Of a stretch of DNA of 64,000 nucleotides, positions 8,048 to 17,542 are shown in pieces. Both the position numbers and the translations under genes were made by a program. The DNA is from Algibacillus agarilyticus (GTDB lineage: Bacteria > Pseudomonadota > Gammaproteobacteria > Enterobacterales > Alteromonadaceae). The DNA is taken from the NCBI RefSeq assembly GCF_003286125.1, contig NZ_QMED01000002.1:276634-340633 (forward strand), read 5' to 3'. The notes beneath the pieces are model-generated. The model worked only from the letters and a program-made list of their open reading frames with translations. It searched no databases and was not told where the DNA came from. Each line of letters begins with the position of its first letter. Position 1 is the first letter of the stretch.

Positions 8048-9850
8048 ATGACGCTAAAGCAAAACAATGAGCTTGTAAGCCCATTATCAGTGCAGCAAGC
8101 AAACCAACTACAACAAGTGGTAAGTGAATTAAACACAACTCAATTATCTTGGGTCAGTGGATACTTATTTGGCCTATCACAAGCGAATTCACCTGTAGCC
8201 GGTGGTGCAACAATTCCAGCACCCGCCGCCCCATCAGGTCAATTAACCATTTTATTTGGTTCACAAACCGGCAATACAAAAGCCGCCGCTAATCAAGCTC
8301 TTGAAGCCGCTAAAGCGAAAGGCATCAATGCCCGTTTAGTTTCAATGGCCGATTACAAGCCAAAAGATTTGAAAAAAGAAACTCACCTACTTGTACTGTC
8401 TTGTACACAAGGTGAAGGCGATCCACCAGATGATGCGATTGAATTTCACGAATTTTTAGGCGGCAAAAAAGCACCTAAATTAAATGGTGTTAAATACTCA
8501 GTATTAGCATTAGGTGATTCTTCATATGAATTTTTCTGCCAAACGGGTAAAGATTTTGACGAACGCCTAGCCAAATTAGGTGCAGAATCAGTTTCTCCTC
8601 GTGTTGATTGCGATGTTGAATATGAAGCCAATGCAACCGCATGGGTAGAAGCAGCCGTTAACGCAATGGCAACTGAATTAGCGGCGGCAACGGCGCCTGT
8701 CGCTAACGCTGTTGCAAGCGCAGTTAGCACAGCAACAAGCCAATACAACAAAAAGAACCCGTTTACAGCCACCCTTGAAACAAACCAAAAAATAACTGGC
8801 CGTGATTCAAGTAAAGATATTCGCCACTTCGAAATATCTTTAGAAGAATCAGGATTAAGTTACAAGCCGGGTGATTCATTAGGTGTTTGGTTCCGTAACG
8901 ATGAAGCTATCGTCGCTGATTTTATCGCTAAAGTGGGTCTTAAAGGTGATGAAAAAGTCACTATTGATGATACCGAAGTCTCGTTAACAGAAGCATTAAC
9001 TAAGCACTACGAGTTGACTTTAAGTCATCCTGGTTTTGTTAGTAAATATGCCGAGTTAACCTCAAACGATACTCTCGCTAAATTAGCCGACGATCGCGCG
9101 GCATTACGTGAATATATTGATGGTCGTCAGCTTATTGATATCGTTCGTGAATATCCGTCTAGTTTAACTGCAGAGCAAGTTATTACTTGTTTACGTCGTT
9201 TAACACCCCGTTTATATTCTATTGCATCAAGCCAGGCTGAAGTTGAAGAAGAAGTTCATTTAACGGTTGGCGTTGTTGAATACGATGCTTTTGGTGAAAA
9301 ACACTTCGGTGGTGCGTCTGGTTTCTTAGCCGAGCGCTTAGAAGAAGGTGGAGAAGTTGATGTATTCGTAGAAGAATCACACTTCCGCTTACCTGAAGAT
9401 CCATTAGCGCCTGTTATTATGATAGGTCCAGGAACCGGTGTTGCGCCTTTCCGTGCTTTCATGCAAGAAATTGATGCTAACGATGCAGATAACCAAACGT
9501 GGTTATTCTTTGGTAACCCTAATTTTACTGAAGACTTCTTATATCAAGTTGAATGGCAAGATTATTTGAAGCGCGGTGTGCTTAATCATATTGACCTAGC
9601 CTTTTCTCGTGACCAAGCCGAAAAAATCTATGTTCAAGATCGCATGTTAGAAAAAGCTGAAACATTATGGCAATGGCTTGAAAATGGCGCTTATTTCTAT
9701 GTTTGTGGCGACGCAAGCCGTATGGCTAAAGACGTACACGATGCATTAGTTACGATTGTTGAGCAACAAGGCAACAAGAGCCGTGAAGATGCAGAAGCCT
9801 ACGTAACTGAGTTACGCAAGAATAAACGCTACCAGAGAGATGTTTACTAA
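8048..9850 (+). CDS. cysJ: Assimilatory sulfite reductase (NADPH), flavoprotein alpha subunit
   Basis: CysJ passes electrons from NADPH through FAD and FMN to the CysI haemoprotein, which reduces sulfite to sulfide for cysteine synthesis. The product has an N-terminal flavodoxin-like FMN domain (TILFGSQTGNTKAAANQALE, residues ~63-200). An FAD-binding reductase core (TPRLYSIASSQ) and an NADPH-binding module (GPGTGVAPFRAFMQ) follow, ending in the typical KRYQRDVY. I chose ATG 8048 because AGGA at 8034-8037 gives good spacing and the product then starts MTLKQNNELV, like the enterobacterial protein. ATG 8018 would add ten residues. The stop TAA overlaps the cysI ATG by one base. Confidence 0.95.
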   Translation: MTLKQNNELVSPLSVQQANQLQQVVSELNTTQLSWVSGYLFGLSQANSPVAGGATIPAPAAPSGQLTILFGSQTGNTKAAANQALEAAKAKGINARLVSMADYKPKDLKKETHLLVLSCTQGEGDPPDDAIEFHEFLGGKKAPKLNGVKYSVLALGDSSYEFFCQTGKDFDERLAKLGAESVSPRVDCDVEYEANATAWVEAAVNAMATELAAATAPVANAVASAVSTATSQYNKKNPFTATLETNQKITGRDSSKDIRHFEISLEESGLSYKPGDSLGVWFRNDEAIVADFIAKVGLKGDEKVTIDDTEVSLTEALTKHYELTLSHPGFVSKYAELTSNDTLAKLADDRAALREYIDGRQLIDIVREYPSSLTAEQVITCLRRLTPRLYSIASSQAEVEEEVHLTVGVVEYDAFGEKHFGGASGFLAERLEEGGEVDVFVEESHFRLPEDPLAPVIMIGPGTGVAPFRAFMQEIDANDADNQTWLFFGNPNFTEDFLYQVEWQDYLKRGVLNHIDLAFSRDQAEKIYVQDRMLEKAETLWQWLENGAYFYVCGDASRMAKDVHDALVTIVEQQGNKSREDAEAYVTELRKNKRYQRDVY

Positions 9851-11556
9851 TGAGCAAAACAACCTTACCTGAAGGCTTAGCTGTTAACGAATACTTAAAA
9901 GATAATAGTAATTATCTTCGTGGTACGATCGAAGAAAGCTTAGCTGATCAAACAACTGGCGCTGTTGCCAATGATGACACTCAGTTAACGAAGTTTCATG
10001 GCTTCTATATGCAAGATGACCGTGACATTCGTAACGAGCGTAAAAAACAAAAATTAGAGCCTAAGCATTCTTTTATGCTTCGAGCACGTGTTCCTGGTGG
10101 CGTTGCCAACATGGAACAATGGTTGGCTATTGATAAAATTGCTGACGATTTAACCGATTATGGTTCACTGCGTTTAACCACTCGTCAAACGTTCCAATAC
10201 CACGGTATTTTAAAGCCTAACTTAAAGCCATTGATTCAAGGCATTTGTAAAGCCGGTTTAGATTCAATTGCCGCTTGTGGTGACGTTAACCGTAACGTTA
10301 TGTGTAACACAAACCCGGTTGATTCACGCTTACACGCTGAGACCTATGAATGGTCAGTTAAAATTTCAGAGCACTTGTTACCACAAACTCGCGCTTACTA
10401 CGAAATTTGGTTAGACGAAGAAAGAATCGCTGATTCTGAAGCTGAACAAGAACCTGTTTACGGCAAATGGTACTTACCACGTAAGTTCAAAATTGCAGTC
10501 GCGGTGCCACCACATAATGACGTTGATATTAGTGCCAATGATTTATCATTTATCGCTATTGCGAATAAAGAGGGTGGCTTAGAAGGTTTTAACGTTGCTG
10601 TTGGTGGTGGTATGGGTTCAACACATGGTGATGTTGAAACTTACCCACAACTTGCTCGCGTAATTGGTTTTATTAAACCTGAAGATACGTTAAATGTTGC
10701 GCAATCAGTCATGTTAGTCCAACGTGATTTTGGTAACCGTGTTGATCGTAAAAACGCCCGTACAAAATACACAGTCGATACACTAGGTCCTGATAAATTC
10801 CGTGAAGAAACAGAAGCGCGCGCGGGTTTAAAACTGGAACCTGCTCGTGATTTTGAATTCACCCAACAAGGCGATCGCTTTGGTTGGATTAAAGGCATCG
10901 ATGAAAACTGGCATCTAACTTTATTTTTAGAAGCCGGTCGTATTGTTGATAAACCAGGTCAGCCAATAAAAACGGGTTTACGCGAAATTGCAAAAGTTCA
11001 CAAAGGTGACTACCGCATGACCGCAAACCAAAACATTATTATTGCGAACGTAGCCGAAGCAGATAAAGCTGAAATTGAAGGCATGTGCCGCAAATACGGT
11101 TTATTAGGTGAGGTTCTATCACCACTCATGCTTGATAGTATCGCCTGTGTTGCCATGCCAACGTGTGCCTTAGCAATGGCTGAATCAGAGCGTTACCTAC
11201 CTCGTTTAATTGAGAAATTTGATGTAATTGCCGAAAAACATGGTATTGCCGATCAACCAATGGTTATTCGCATGACGGGATGTCCTAATGGCTGTGGTCG
11301 TCCTTTCTTAGCTGAGATCGCTTTTGTTGGTAAAGGGCCAGGCAAATACAATATGTACTTAGGTGCCGACGGTCGAGGAACTCGACTTAACCAAATGTAT
11401 AAAGAAAACATTGGCGAAGAAGAAATTCTAAGCGAAATCGATTCTTTATTTGGTCAATACAGCAAAGAACGCGAAACAAATGAAGGTTTCGGTGATTTTG
11501 TTGTACGTAAAGGCTTCGTTAACGCGGTTTATGACGGTAGAGAATTTCATGCCTAA
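9850..11556 (+). CDS. cysI: Assimilatory sulfite reductase, haemoprotein beta subunit
   Basis: CysI carries sirohaem and a [4Fe-4S] cluster and catalyses the six-electron reduction of sulfite to sulfide. The 568-residue length is normal. The cluster/sirohaem ligands are present as C-x5-C (CVAMPTC) followed by C-x3-C (GCPNGCG) near residues 434-483. The sulfite-binding region includes [14 protein letters not shown]. It is translationally coupled at both ends: its ATG overlaps the cysJ stop by one base, and its last 8 bases overlap cysH. Its sirohaem would come from cysG, about 1 kb downstream. Confidence 0.96.
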   Translation: MSKTTLPEGLAVNEYLKDNSNYLRGTIEESLADQTTGAVANDDTQLTKFHGFYMQDDRDIRNERKKQKLEPKHSFMLRARVPGGVANMEQWLAIDKIADDLTDYGSLRLTTRQTFQYHGILKPNLKPLIQGICKAGLDSIAACGDVNRNVMCNTNPVDSRLHAETYEWSVKISEHLLPQTRAYYEIWLDEERIADSEAEQEPVYGKWYLPRKFKIAVAVPPHNDVDISANDLSFIAIANKEGGLEGFNVAVGGGMGSTHGDVETYPQLARVIGFIKPEDTLNVAQSVMLVQRDFGNRVDRKNARTKYTVDTLGPDKFREETEARAGLKLEPARDFEFTQQGDRFGWIKGIDENWHLTLFLEAGRIVDKPGQPIKTGLREIAKVHKGDYRMTANQNIIIANVAEADKAEIEGMCRKYGLLGEVLSPLMLDSIACVAMPTCALAMAESERYLPRLIEKFDVIAEKHGIADQPMVIRMTGCPNGCGRPFLAEIAFVGKGPGKYNMYLGADGRGTRLNQMYKENIGEEEILSEIDSLFGQYSKERETNEGFGDFVVRKGFVNAVYDGREFHA

Positions 11557-12295
11557 TATCGACTTTGCGTCACTGTTGCTAGCTGATAAAGCTAGCCAAC
11601 AAGCAACATTAAAAGAAGTAAATGCCGAACTTGAATCGATGACGGCTCCTGAGCGAGCGGCATGGGCAGTTAAGCATTTACCTGACAACAAAATCTTGTC
11701 GTCTAGCTTCGGGATCCAAGCTGCTGTAATGTTGCGAATGTTGACGTTAGAAGATAAAGATATTCCCGTTGTATTAACCGATACCGGTTATTTGTTTACT
11801 GAAACCTATGATTTCATTGATGAGTTAACCGAGCGTTTAACCCTTAACTTGCAAGTTTACAGCGCTAAAATGAGTGCAGCATGGCAAGAAAATAGCTATG
11901 GTAAATTGTGGGAACAAGGTGTTGAAGGCATCGAAAAATACAACAAAATGAACAAAGTAGAGCCGATGCAACGTGCGCTGAAAGATCTAAACGCACAGGT
12001 ATGGTTTACCGGTTTACGTCGCGACCAATCTAGCTCGCGTAGTAATCTGGCTATTCTACAAATATCAGGTGGTCGTTATAAGTTTAATCCAATAGCAGAT
12101 TGGACAAACCGCGATGTGCACTTTTACTTAAAAGAACATAACTTACCTTACCATCCATTATGGGATAAAGGCTATGTTTCGGTTGGTGATTGGCATACAT
12201 CAAGACCCCTTGAGTTAGGTATGACAGAAGAAGAAACACGCTTCTTTGGTTTAAAACGCGAATGCGGTTTACACGAAGATGGCAGTGGTATTTAA
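11549..12295 (+). CDS. cysH: Phosphoadenylyl-sulfate (PAPS) reductase
   Basis: CysH reduces PAPS to sulfite using thioredoxin, the step before CysJI. The 248-residue product contains the PP-loop-like SSSFGIQAA motif, the TDTGYLF segment, and the C-terminal ECGLH with the single redox-active cysteine. The lack of extra cysteine pairs points to the thioredoxin-dependent PAPS type rather than the Fe-S APS type. ATG 11549 ([11 protein letters not shown]) is chosen over upstream in-frame starts because it lies at the cysI end with an 8-base overlap and gives the family length. A strong terminator follows. Confidence 0.95.
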   Translation: MPNIDFASLLLADKASQQATLKEVNAELESMTAPERAAWAVKHLPDNKILSSSFGIQAAVMLRMLTLEDKDIPVVLTDTGYLFTETYDFIDELTERLTLNLQVYSAKMSAAWQENSYGKLWEQGVEGIEKYNKMNKVEPMQRALKDLNAQVWFTGLRRDQSSSRSNLAILQISGGRYKFNPIADWTNRDVHFYLKEHNLPYHPLWDKGYVSVGDWHTSRPLELGMTEEETRFFGLKRECGLHEDGSGI

Positions 12296-12319
12296 CCACT
12301 CACAGTAACAAATATAAAC

Positions 12320-12343
12320 AGCCCGCATTTGCGGGCTTTTTAT
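12320..12343 (+). terminator. Rho-independent terminator of cysJIH
   Basis: The hairpin AGCCCGC-ATTT-GCGGGCT is followed by a T-rich run, 24 bases after the cysH stop. The MITE copy 3 begins two bases later, so the T-run and the element border nearly coincide. Confidence 0.9.
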
Positions 12344-12344
12344 T

Positions 12345-12473
12345 TATAGTCTTCTCGCTCAGATTTTATGGTTCATTGTCAGCGCTTACTCGCCCCAATC
12401 ACATAATAGAGCATATGCTCATGGCGTCTCGAAGCTTGACTGCTTCCCCTAAAACCCGATCGCTTTGACTATA
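12345..12473 (-). repeat. MITE-like element, family A, copy 3 (internally deleted, inverted)
   Basis: 129 bp. Both terminal segments match the reverse complement of the 19086-19357 copy almost base for base: the outer ~47 bases on one side, a central block around GAGCATATGCTC, and ~27 bases on the other side. Three internal blocks are missing, including those with the ATCCAT/ATGGAT hairpins. The ends TATAGTC and GACTATA are intact. It lies between the cysH terminator and cysG. It is a deletion derivative that kept its termini, as expected of an element moved by end recognition. Confidence 0.8.
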
Positions 12474-12568
12474 CTTAAGCTAAATATCTTAAGTTATCCC
12501 CTCTGTGACTCGTTTCTGAAAGCCACTTCGGTATATAATAATAATCAAATTATTTTCAGGTGTATTTG

Positions 12569-14014
12569 ATGGAACAGTTTCCCATATTTCTAAATCTTAA
12601 TGACTTCCCTTGTGCAGTAGTGGGCGGTGGTGATGTGGCTTTTCGAAAAGTCACCGCGTTATTAAAATCACAAGCGCATGTCGAAATTATTTCACCTGAT
12701 TTATGTAAAGAATTAGCCGCATTATTAAGTCATGAACATTTAACTTGGCTCAAAGCAGAATACGCAGCTGAACATATACAAGACAAACGTTTAGTCGTAG
12801 CAGCGACCGATGATAGTGTGATTAATAAGCAAATTTTTGATTATTGCGAAGCCAATAAAATACTGATTAATACGGTAGATCAACCTGAATTTTGTCGTTA
12901 TACCACCCCCTCGATTATCGATCGCTCACCCATAGTGATCGCAATATCTTCTGGTGGTAATGCCCCTGTTTTAGCCAGACGGCTTCGGGCAAAAATTGAA
13001 ACTTTAGTGCCGCAATCAACCAAAACGCTCGCTGAGTTTTCAGGCAAAATACGCGATCGCGTTAAAAATGAATTCAGTAGCTTTAAAGCACGACGTCATT
13101 TTTGGGAACGCTTTTTTAATAGTTCATTCGCCTCAAATATTGATAAATACACCGAAACCGAACAACAACAAGCCCTAGATAGTTTATTAGCTAAAGAGCA
13201 AGCACTCACGACTAATGGCGAAATCTGGTTAGTGGGCGCAGGCCCTGGCGATCCTGAATTATTAACACTTAAAGCCATGCAAAAAATGCAACAAGCTGAT
13301 GTCATTTTATATGATCGTCTTGTTTCAAAAGACATACTCGATTTAGCGCGTAAAGATGCTGAATTTGTTTGTGTTGGTAAGCAAAAAGGCTTTCATTCCG
13401 TCCCACAGGATAATATTAACAACCTCTTAATTGAATACGCTCAAAAAGGGTTAAAAGTATGTCGGTTAAAAGGCGGAGACCCCTTTATTTTTGGTCGCGG
13501 CGGTGAAGAGCTTGAGCAGTTGCTTGAGCTCAATATTCAATTTCAAGTTATACCGGCAGTTACCGCGGCCTCTGGCTGTTCTGCTTATGCAGGAATACCG
13601 CTAACCCATCGAGACCATGCTCAATCGGTTGTATTTGTGACGGGTCATTGCAGAAACAGTGGTGAACATCCTAATTGGCGCACCATTGCACAGCCTAACC
13701 AAACGATTGTTATTTACATGGGGTTAACGCAATCAGCTGAAATTAGCCAACGCTTACAAATGAATGGCGTCGCAGCAGATATGCCTGTTGCTTTAATTGA
13801 AAACGGCTCAACACCGGAACAACGTGTTGTATTAAGCACCTTAGATAATTTGAGCAAAACAATTGAAGAGCAAAATGTACAGTCACCTGCTCTTATTATT
13901 GTTGGTAATGTGGTCACGTTACACAATAAGTTAAAGTGGTATCATGGCGCAGATTTAGATAATGCCTCTTTTGCCGAGTTAAACTCACAAGGTCAAATCG
14001 AATACCGGCGCTAA
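12569..14014 (+). CDS. cysG: Sirohaem synthase (trifunctional: methyltransferase, dehydrogenase, ferrochelatase)
   Basis: CysG converts uroporphyrinogen III to sirohaem, the cofactor of CysI. Residues 1-~200 form the NAD-dependent dehydrogenase/ferrochelatase part (VVGGGDVAFRK, PSIIDRSPIVIAISSGG). Residues ~215-481 form the SAM uroporphyrinogen methyltransferase (GAGPGDPELLTLKA, GGDPFIFGRGGEE, YAGIPLTHRDHAQS). 481 residues is slightly longer than the E. coli protein. ATG 12569 is preferred over GTG 12560 because an AGG at 12558-12560 then acts as ribosome binding site. The last 30 bases overlap the convergent gene at 13985. Confidence 0.95.
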   Translation: MEQFPIFLNLNDFPCAVVGGGDVAFRKVTALLKSQAHVEIISPDLCKELAALLSHEHLTWLKAEYAAEHIQDKRLVVAATDDSVINKQIFDYCEANKILINTVDQPEFCRYTTPSIIDRSPIVIAISSGGNAPVLARRLRAKIETLVPQSTKTLAEFSGKIRDRVKNEFSSFKARRHFWERFFNSSFASNIDKYTETEQQQALDSLLAKEQALTTNGEIWLVGAGPGDPELLTLKAMQKMQQADVILYDRLVSKDILDLARKDAEFVCVGKQKGFHSVPQDNINNLLIEYAQKGLKVCRLKGGDPFIFGRGGEELEQLLELNIQFQVIPAVTAASGCSAYAGIPLTHRDHAQSVVFVTGHCRNSGEHPNWRTIAQPNQTIVIYMGLTQSAEISQRLQMNGVAADMPVALIENGSTPEQRVVLSTLDNLSKTIEEQNVQSPALIIVGNVVTLHNKLKWYHGADLDNASFAELNSQGQIEYRR

Positions 14015-14938
14015 CAATTCTTTTAAAGCCGAGAAGTAACTGTCTCGGCTTTCGACTTTCATTAATTTGGCGAGCTCATTACCCGTTTGAGTTAATTTAT
14101 AATAAATTAATACCCCACCCTGCACTTTTGACCGAATCTGCATCTTTTTTTGTTGCACATCTAAATGCATCACATGCCCTATCGGTAATTTACCGGTTTC
14201 AATTTCAGCGGCGTAAATTAAGTTTAAATCAATGAGCGTAAGTAAATCTGGGTAGTTAACCCCGTGCTGGCTTAAATTAACCACATGAGGTTTAGCATGA
14301 GTAAAAAAACTCAGTAACGACGTGGGCTTGTAATAACCCGAAATAATACGACCACCATATTCATTTCGATCTTTACAGGTTAAAGTAAGTGCGTGTTGAA
14401 AGGCGATGGCTTCTTTCATCGTCATTTGCTTGAGCACATGCAATGACTTCATAGAAAAAGCCCCCGGACGACTGACTTGAGCAGCTAAAATTTTGCCCCA
14501 TAACGCTTGCATATGATTAGAGAAAATCTCTTCTGCCATCATAAAAAAAGCATATAGCCAATCGGGATCAACATCTTCCGCGATATTAGCGTTATCGGTA
14601 TAGCCTTGAGCAAAATCTAAAATGGATTCTAAATTTTGTTGTTTACGTGCGGCATTAATCCGCTTACGACGCTCAGCTCTCTGCTCAACCGTCACATCTT
14701 TTTTACTGGTACTGGTTAAACCAAATCGCTTAGCAATAATGAGTAATTTATCATTAGATGTTGTTGCTGAATTTAGCACGGGTGTTGCTTGTACAGGGGC
14801 ATCTTTAGTTGAAGCCTCTTTATTCGCTTTAACATGACTGCGATTAATGACAGAAGGCGGCTCTTGGTTAACCGAACGGATGGTCATAAGCTTATAAATC
14901 TCGACATAAAGGGCGTTTAAACTTAACGATTTATTCAT
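13985..14938 (-). CDS. TIGR03899-type (DUF2806-like) conserved protein
   Basis: 317 residues from ATG 14938 (a TTG at 14947 is in frame but less likely). The N-terminal ~90 residues are polar and variable. The conserved core begins around RRKRINAARKQQNLESILDF and contains DPDWLYAFFMMAEEI and MQALWGKILAAQVSRPGAFS. That pattern is what I associate with the TIGR03899 family of marine gammaproteobacteria. It has no signal peptide or membrane segment, so it is presumably cytosolic. Function is unknown. It converges on cysG and overlaps its 3' end by 30 bp. Confidence 0.7.
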   Translation of the reverse strand: MNKSLSLNALYVEIYKLMTIRSVNQEPPSVINRSHVKANKEASTKDAPVQATPVLNSATTSNDKLLIIAKRFGLTSTSKKDVTVEQRAERRKRINAARKQQNLESILDFAQGYTDNANIAEDVDPDWLYAFFMMAEEIFSNHMQALWGKILAAQVSRPGAFSMKSLHVLKQMTMKEAIAFQHALTLTCKDRNEYGGRIISGYYKPTSLLSFFTHAKPHVVNLSQHGVNYPDLLTLIDLNLIYAAEIETGKLPIGHVMHLDVQQKKMQIRSKVQGGVLIYYKLTQTGNELAKLMKVESRDSYFSALKELLAPVFDLTL

Positions 14939-15253
14939 TATTAACAAAAAATGGCGCTCTCACCACTATCTAAATTAAATATAAATACATTAATAGTTTA
15001 ACTAACCTGCACTTTGGATAGTAAGAAACACTTAAATGCATGATCTAATTGAACATTTATTTAAAGCTTAGGATAAATAAACCAAATCAAACTGGATCAG
15101 TAGCTTAGCTAGACTATAATAAAACAAATAAATAACCTGAGTTACTCTAAATATCTATTTTTAATTAACTTAGCGCTACATTCTCGATACAATTCTTAAC
15201 AGATCAATACGCAATTTTTGTCGTAATATTTAAATTAACACTAAAGGTTAACC
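14939..15253. other. AT-rich divergent intergenic region
   Basis: About 315 bases between the two divergent starts, presumably holding both promoters. I could not single out a convincing -35/-10 pair or operator. AGG at about 15245-15247 serves as the ribosome binding site of the downstream gene. Confidence 0.4.
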
Positions 15254-17500
15254 ATGTGCCCAGCTGGCTTTGATGATGATGAAATTCTATTTGCAGAAGA
15301 TAACGGTGATGACACACCGGTTGAAAGTGTCGTTCTGCCTAATAGCTGGCGAGTGCTTATTGTTGATGATGATCCTGAAATACATTCAGTAACCAAACTC
15401 GCCTTAAATGACCTTGTTGCCTTTGAAGGTAATTTAGCGTTCAGCCATGCACATTCCGGTAGTGAAGCTATTTCATTTTTGCACGACAACGATGATATCG
15501 CGATTATATTACTTGATGTTGTGATGGAAACAGAGGATGCCGGTTTACGGGTTGCTCGTTATATTCGCAACGATTTAAACATGCATGATGTCCGTATAAT
15601 ATTACGCACCGGCCAACCAGGGTACGCACCAGAAGAAAGTGTTGTCAAAGAATATGACATTAATGATTATAAAACCAAAACAGAATTAACCCGCTCTAAA
15701 CTCGTCACCGCCATTGTTTCATCTCTGCGATCGTTTTTACAGATTAAAAAAATTAATGAAAATAGAGCCGGTTTAGAGCATATCGTGCGCTGTGGAGCCG
15801 ATTTGCTAAAACAGCAATCAGCATCAAGCTTTGCGACTTCTACCATTAAACAAATAGCACAGTTACTCAAAATAAAACCAATCGGTTTACTCTGTGCCGA
15901 TGTGATTTGTGAAGATAACAACAACGAAAAAACCTTAATGATCCAAGGTGGCACCGCCGTTTATGCTGAATTTTCAGGGCAGCGTTTAATTAATTGTGAT
16001 AATGGCCGAGCCATCTTGCAAATATCACAAAGTTTTAATTCCACCGAACATAAATTTGACGAACACGAGACGGTTTTATTCATCAAGGGTGTAAGCCAAC
16101 AAGCAGCGATTTATATTGATGACGGCCGGTTAGAATACACAGAAACAGAAATGCAGTTGTTGGATGTGTATCTCAATAACTTAGTCGTCGCATTAGACAA
16201 TATAAATTTAGTTAGTCGCCTACAAAATGCCGCTTATAAAGATTGGTTAACGGGGCTGGGTAATAGAACTGAATTTGCGCGCATTCTCGATTTACATGCT
16301 CGTTGCAATGAATATGGTGATATTGTCGCATTAATTGATATCAAGCAATTCTCAGATATTAATGATGGTTTAGGCCAAGATACCGGCAATGATATTTTAG
16401 TCGCTATCGCTAAACGTATAGTAGAATCATTTGCTAGTACCACCACCATTGGCCGAATAAGTGCAGATGTATTTGGCTTAATCGGCTTCGAAAAAGAACT
16501 TAATCCAGATAATATTCAAAACTTATTCAAGCTTCCCTTCAAAGTGGGTGAGCATACCTTACCGCTAACCGCTAATTTAGGTTTCTGCCGTAAAAATCAA
16601 AGTGGTAATAAAGGGCTCACAATCCTAAAACAAGCTTATATCGCGCTAAACCGTGCAAAAAAACACAATATTAAACGTTTAGAATTTTATACCAGCGATA
16701 TGGAAGAGCAAACAGCTTGGCGTTTAGGCATGATACGTCAACTCAGAACTGACTTTTTTAACAACCGACTTCAACTTTGGTACCAACCGCAATACTGCTT
16801 AAAAAGTAATAAATTAGTGGGTATGGAAGCACTTTTAAGATGGCCCAATGCACATGGTGAATATATATCACCGACGACTTTTATTCCGCTGGCTGAACAT
16901 TCAGGCTTAATAATTGAGATTGGCGCTTGGGTACTCGAAGAAGCTTGCCGCCAATTAAAACAACTTGATGCACTGATTAATAACGATATGAAAATATCCG
17001 TTAATGTCTCGATGCCGCAATTTCGTAGCCCCGATTTCGCTCAGAGCGTCATTACAACAATTAATAGAATGGGTGTTGATCCTGCACGGATTGAATTAGA
17101 GATAACCGAAAGTGTCATTATGGATGAACCCCAAATGGTTATCGATATTTTAAATGCGCTCAAATCTCATGGCATAAAAGTCGCGATAGATGATTTTGGT
17201 ACCGGTTTTTCGTCATTAAGTTATTTACAACGTTTACCGCTTGATCGCATCAAAGTTGATCGCGCCTTTGTCATGGATATGCACAACCCCAATGGCGCCA
17301 TTATTGCTGAAATGATTATAAACTTGGGTAAAAAATTAGGCTTAGCCACGATAGCTGAAGGCATTGAAACCAAAGAACAGGAGCAAGGTTTAATTAATTT
17401 GGGCTGCGAATATGTGCAAGGTTTTTTGTATGCTTACCCCATGCCGTCAGCAGAACTACAAATAAAAGTTAAGCAATATTTCTCTCAACACAAAATCTAA
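15254..17500 (+). CDS. Response-regulator cyclic-di-GMP protein: REC-DUF3369-GGDEF(degenerate)-EAL
   Basis: 748 residues. A REC domain (~33-150) has the acidic pair in LIVDDD and a phospho-acceptor Asp88 (LLDVVMETED). A DUF3369 domain (~155-320) follows. A GGDEF-type domain (~325-480) has SADVF at 403-407 in place of GGDEF, so cyclase activity is unlikely. The EAL domain (~495-745) keeps the motifs of active phosphodiesterases: EALLRW at 525, SVNVS, ELEITES, DDFGTG, IKVDRAF and IAEGIE. It likely hydrolyses c-di-GMP under control of phosphorylation by an unknown kinase. There is no kinase gene next to it. No membrane segment is seen. Confidence 0.88.
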   Translation: MCPAGFDDDEILFAEDNGDDTPVESVVLPNSWRVLIVDDDPEIHSVTKLALNDLVAFEGNLAFSHAHSGSEAISFLHDNDDIAIILLDVVMETEDAGLRVARYIRNDLNMHDVRIILRTGQPGYAPEESVVKEYDINDYKTKTELTRSKLVTAIVSSLRSFLQIKKINENRAGLEHIVRCGADLLKQQSASSFATSTIKQIAQLLKIKPIGLLCADVICEDNNNEKTLMIQGGTAVYAEFSGQRLINCDNGRAILQISQSFNSTEHKFDEHETVLFIKGVSQQAAIYIDDGRLEYTETEMQLLDVYLNNLVVALDNINLVSRLQNAAYKDWLTGLGNRTEFARILDLHARCNEYGDIVALIDIKQFSDINDGLGQDTGNDILVAIAKRIVESFASTTTIGRISADVFGLIGFEKELNPDNIQNLFKLPFKVGEHTLPLTANLGFCRKNQSGNKGLTILKQAYIALNRAKKHNIKRLEFYTSDMEEQTAWRLGMIRQLRTDFFNNRLQLWYQPQYCLKSNKLVGMEALLRWPNAHGEYISPTTFIPLAEHSGLIIEIGAWVLEEACRQLKQLDALINNDMKISVNVSMPQFRSPDFAQSVITTINRMGVDPARIELEITESVIMDEPQMVIDILNALKSHGIKVAIDDFGTGFSSLSYLQRLPLDRIKVDRAFVMDMHNPNGAIIAEMIINLGKKLGLATIAEGIETKEQEQGLINLGCEYVQGFLYAYPMPSAELQIKVKQYFSQHKI

Positions 17501-17512
17501 GTGTGCCCTCGT

Positions 17513-17542
17513 GTCTAAACAGGTTGCATAACCTGTTTAGAC
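17513..17542. terminator. 13-bp hairpin shared by the convergent EAL gene and ubiA
   Basis: GTCTAAACAGGTT pairs perfectly with AACCTGTTTAGAC around a GCAT loop, 12 bases after the EAL-gene stop. The right arm includes the ubiA stop codon (17537-17539). Neither direction shows a clear U-run, so it may act as a weak bidirectional terminator or 3'-end stabiliser. Confidence 0.5.

Noticed and set aside
11450-11548. An N-terminal extension of CysH
   Set aside because: The extra codons lie inside cysI in another frame and match nothing at the N-terminus of known CysH proteins; ATG 11549 fits the family.
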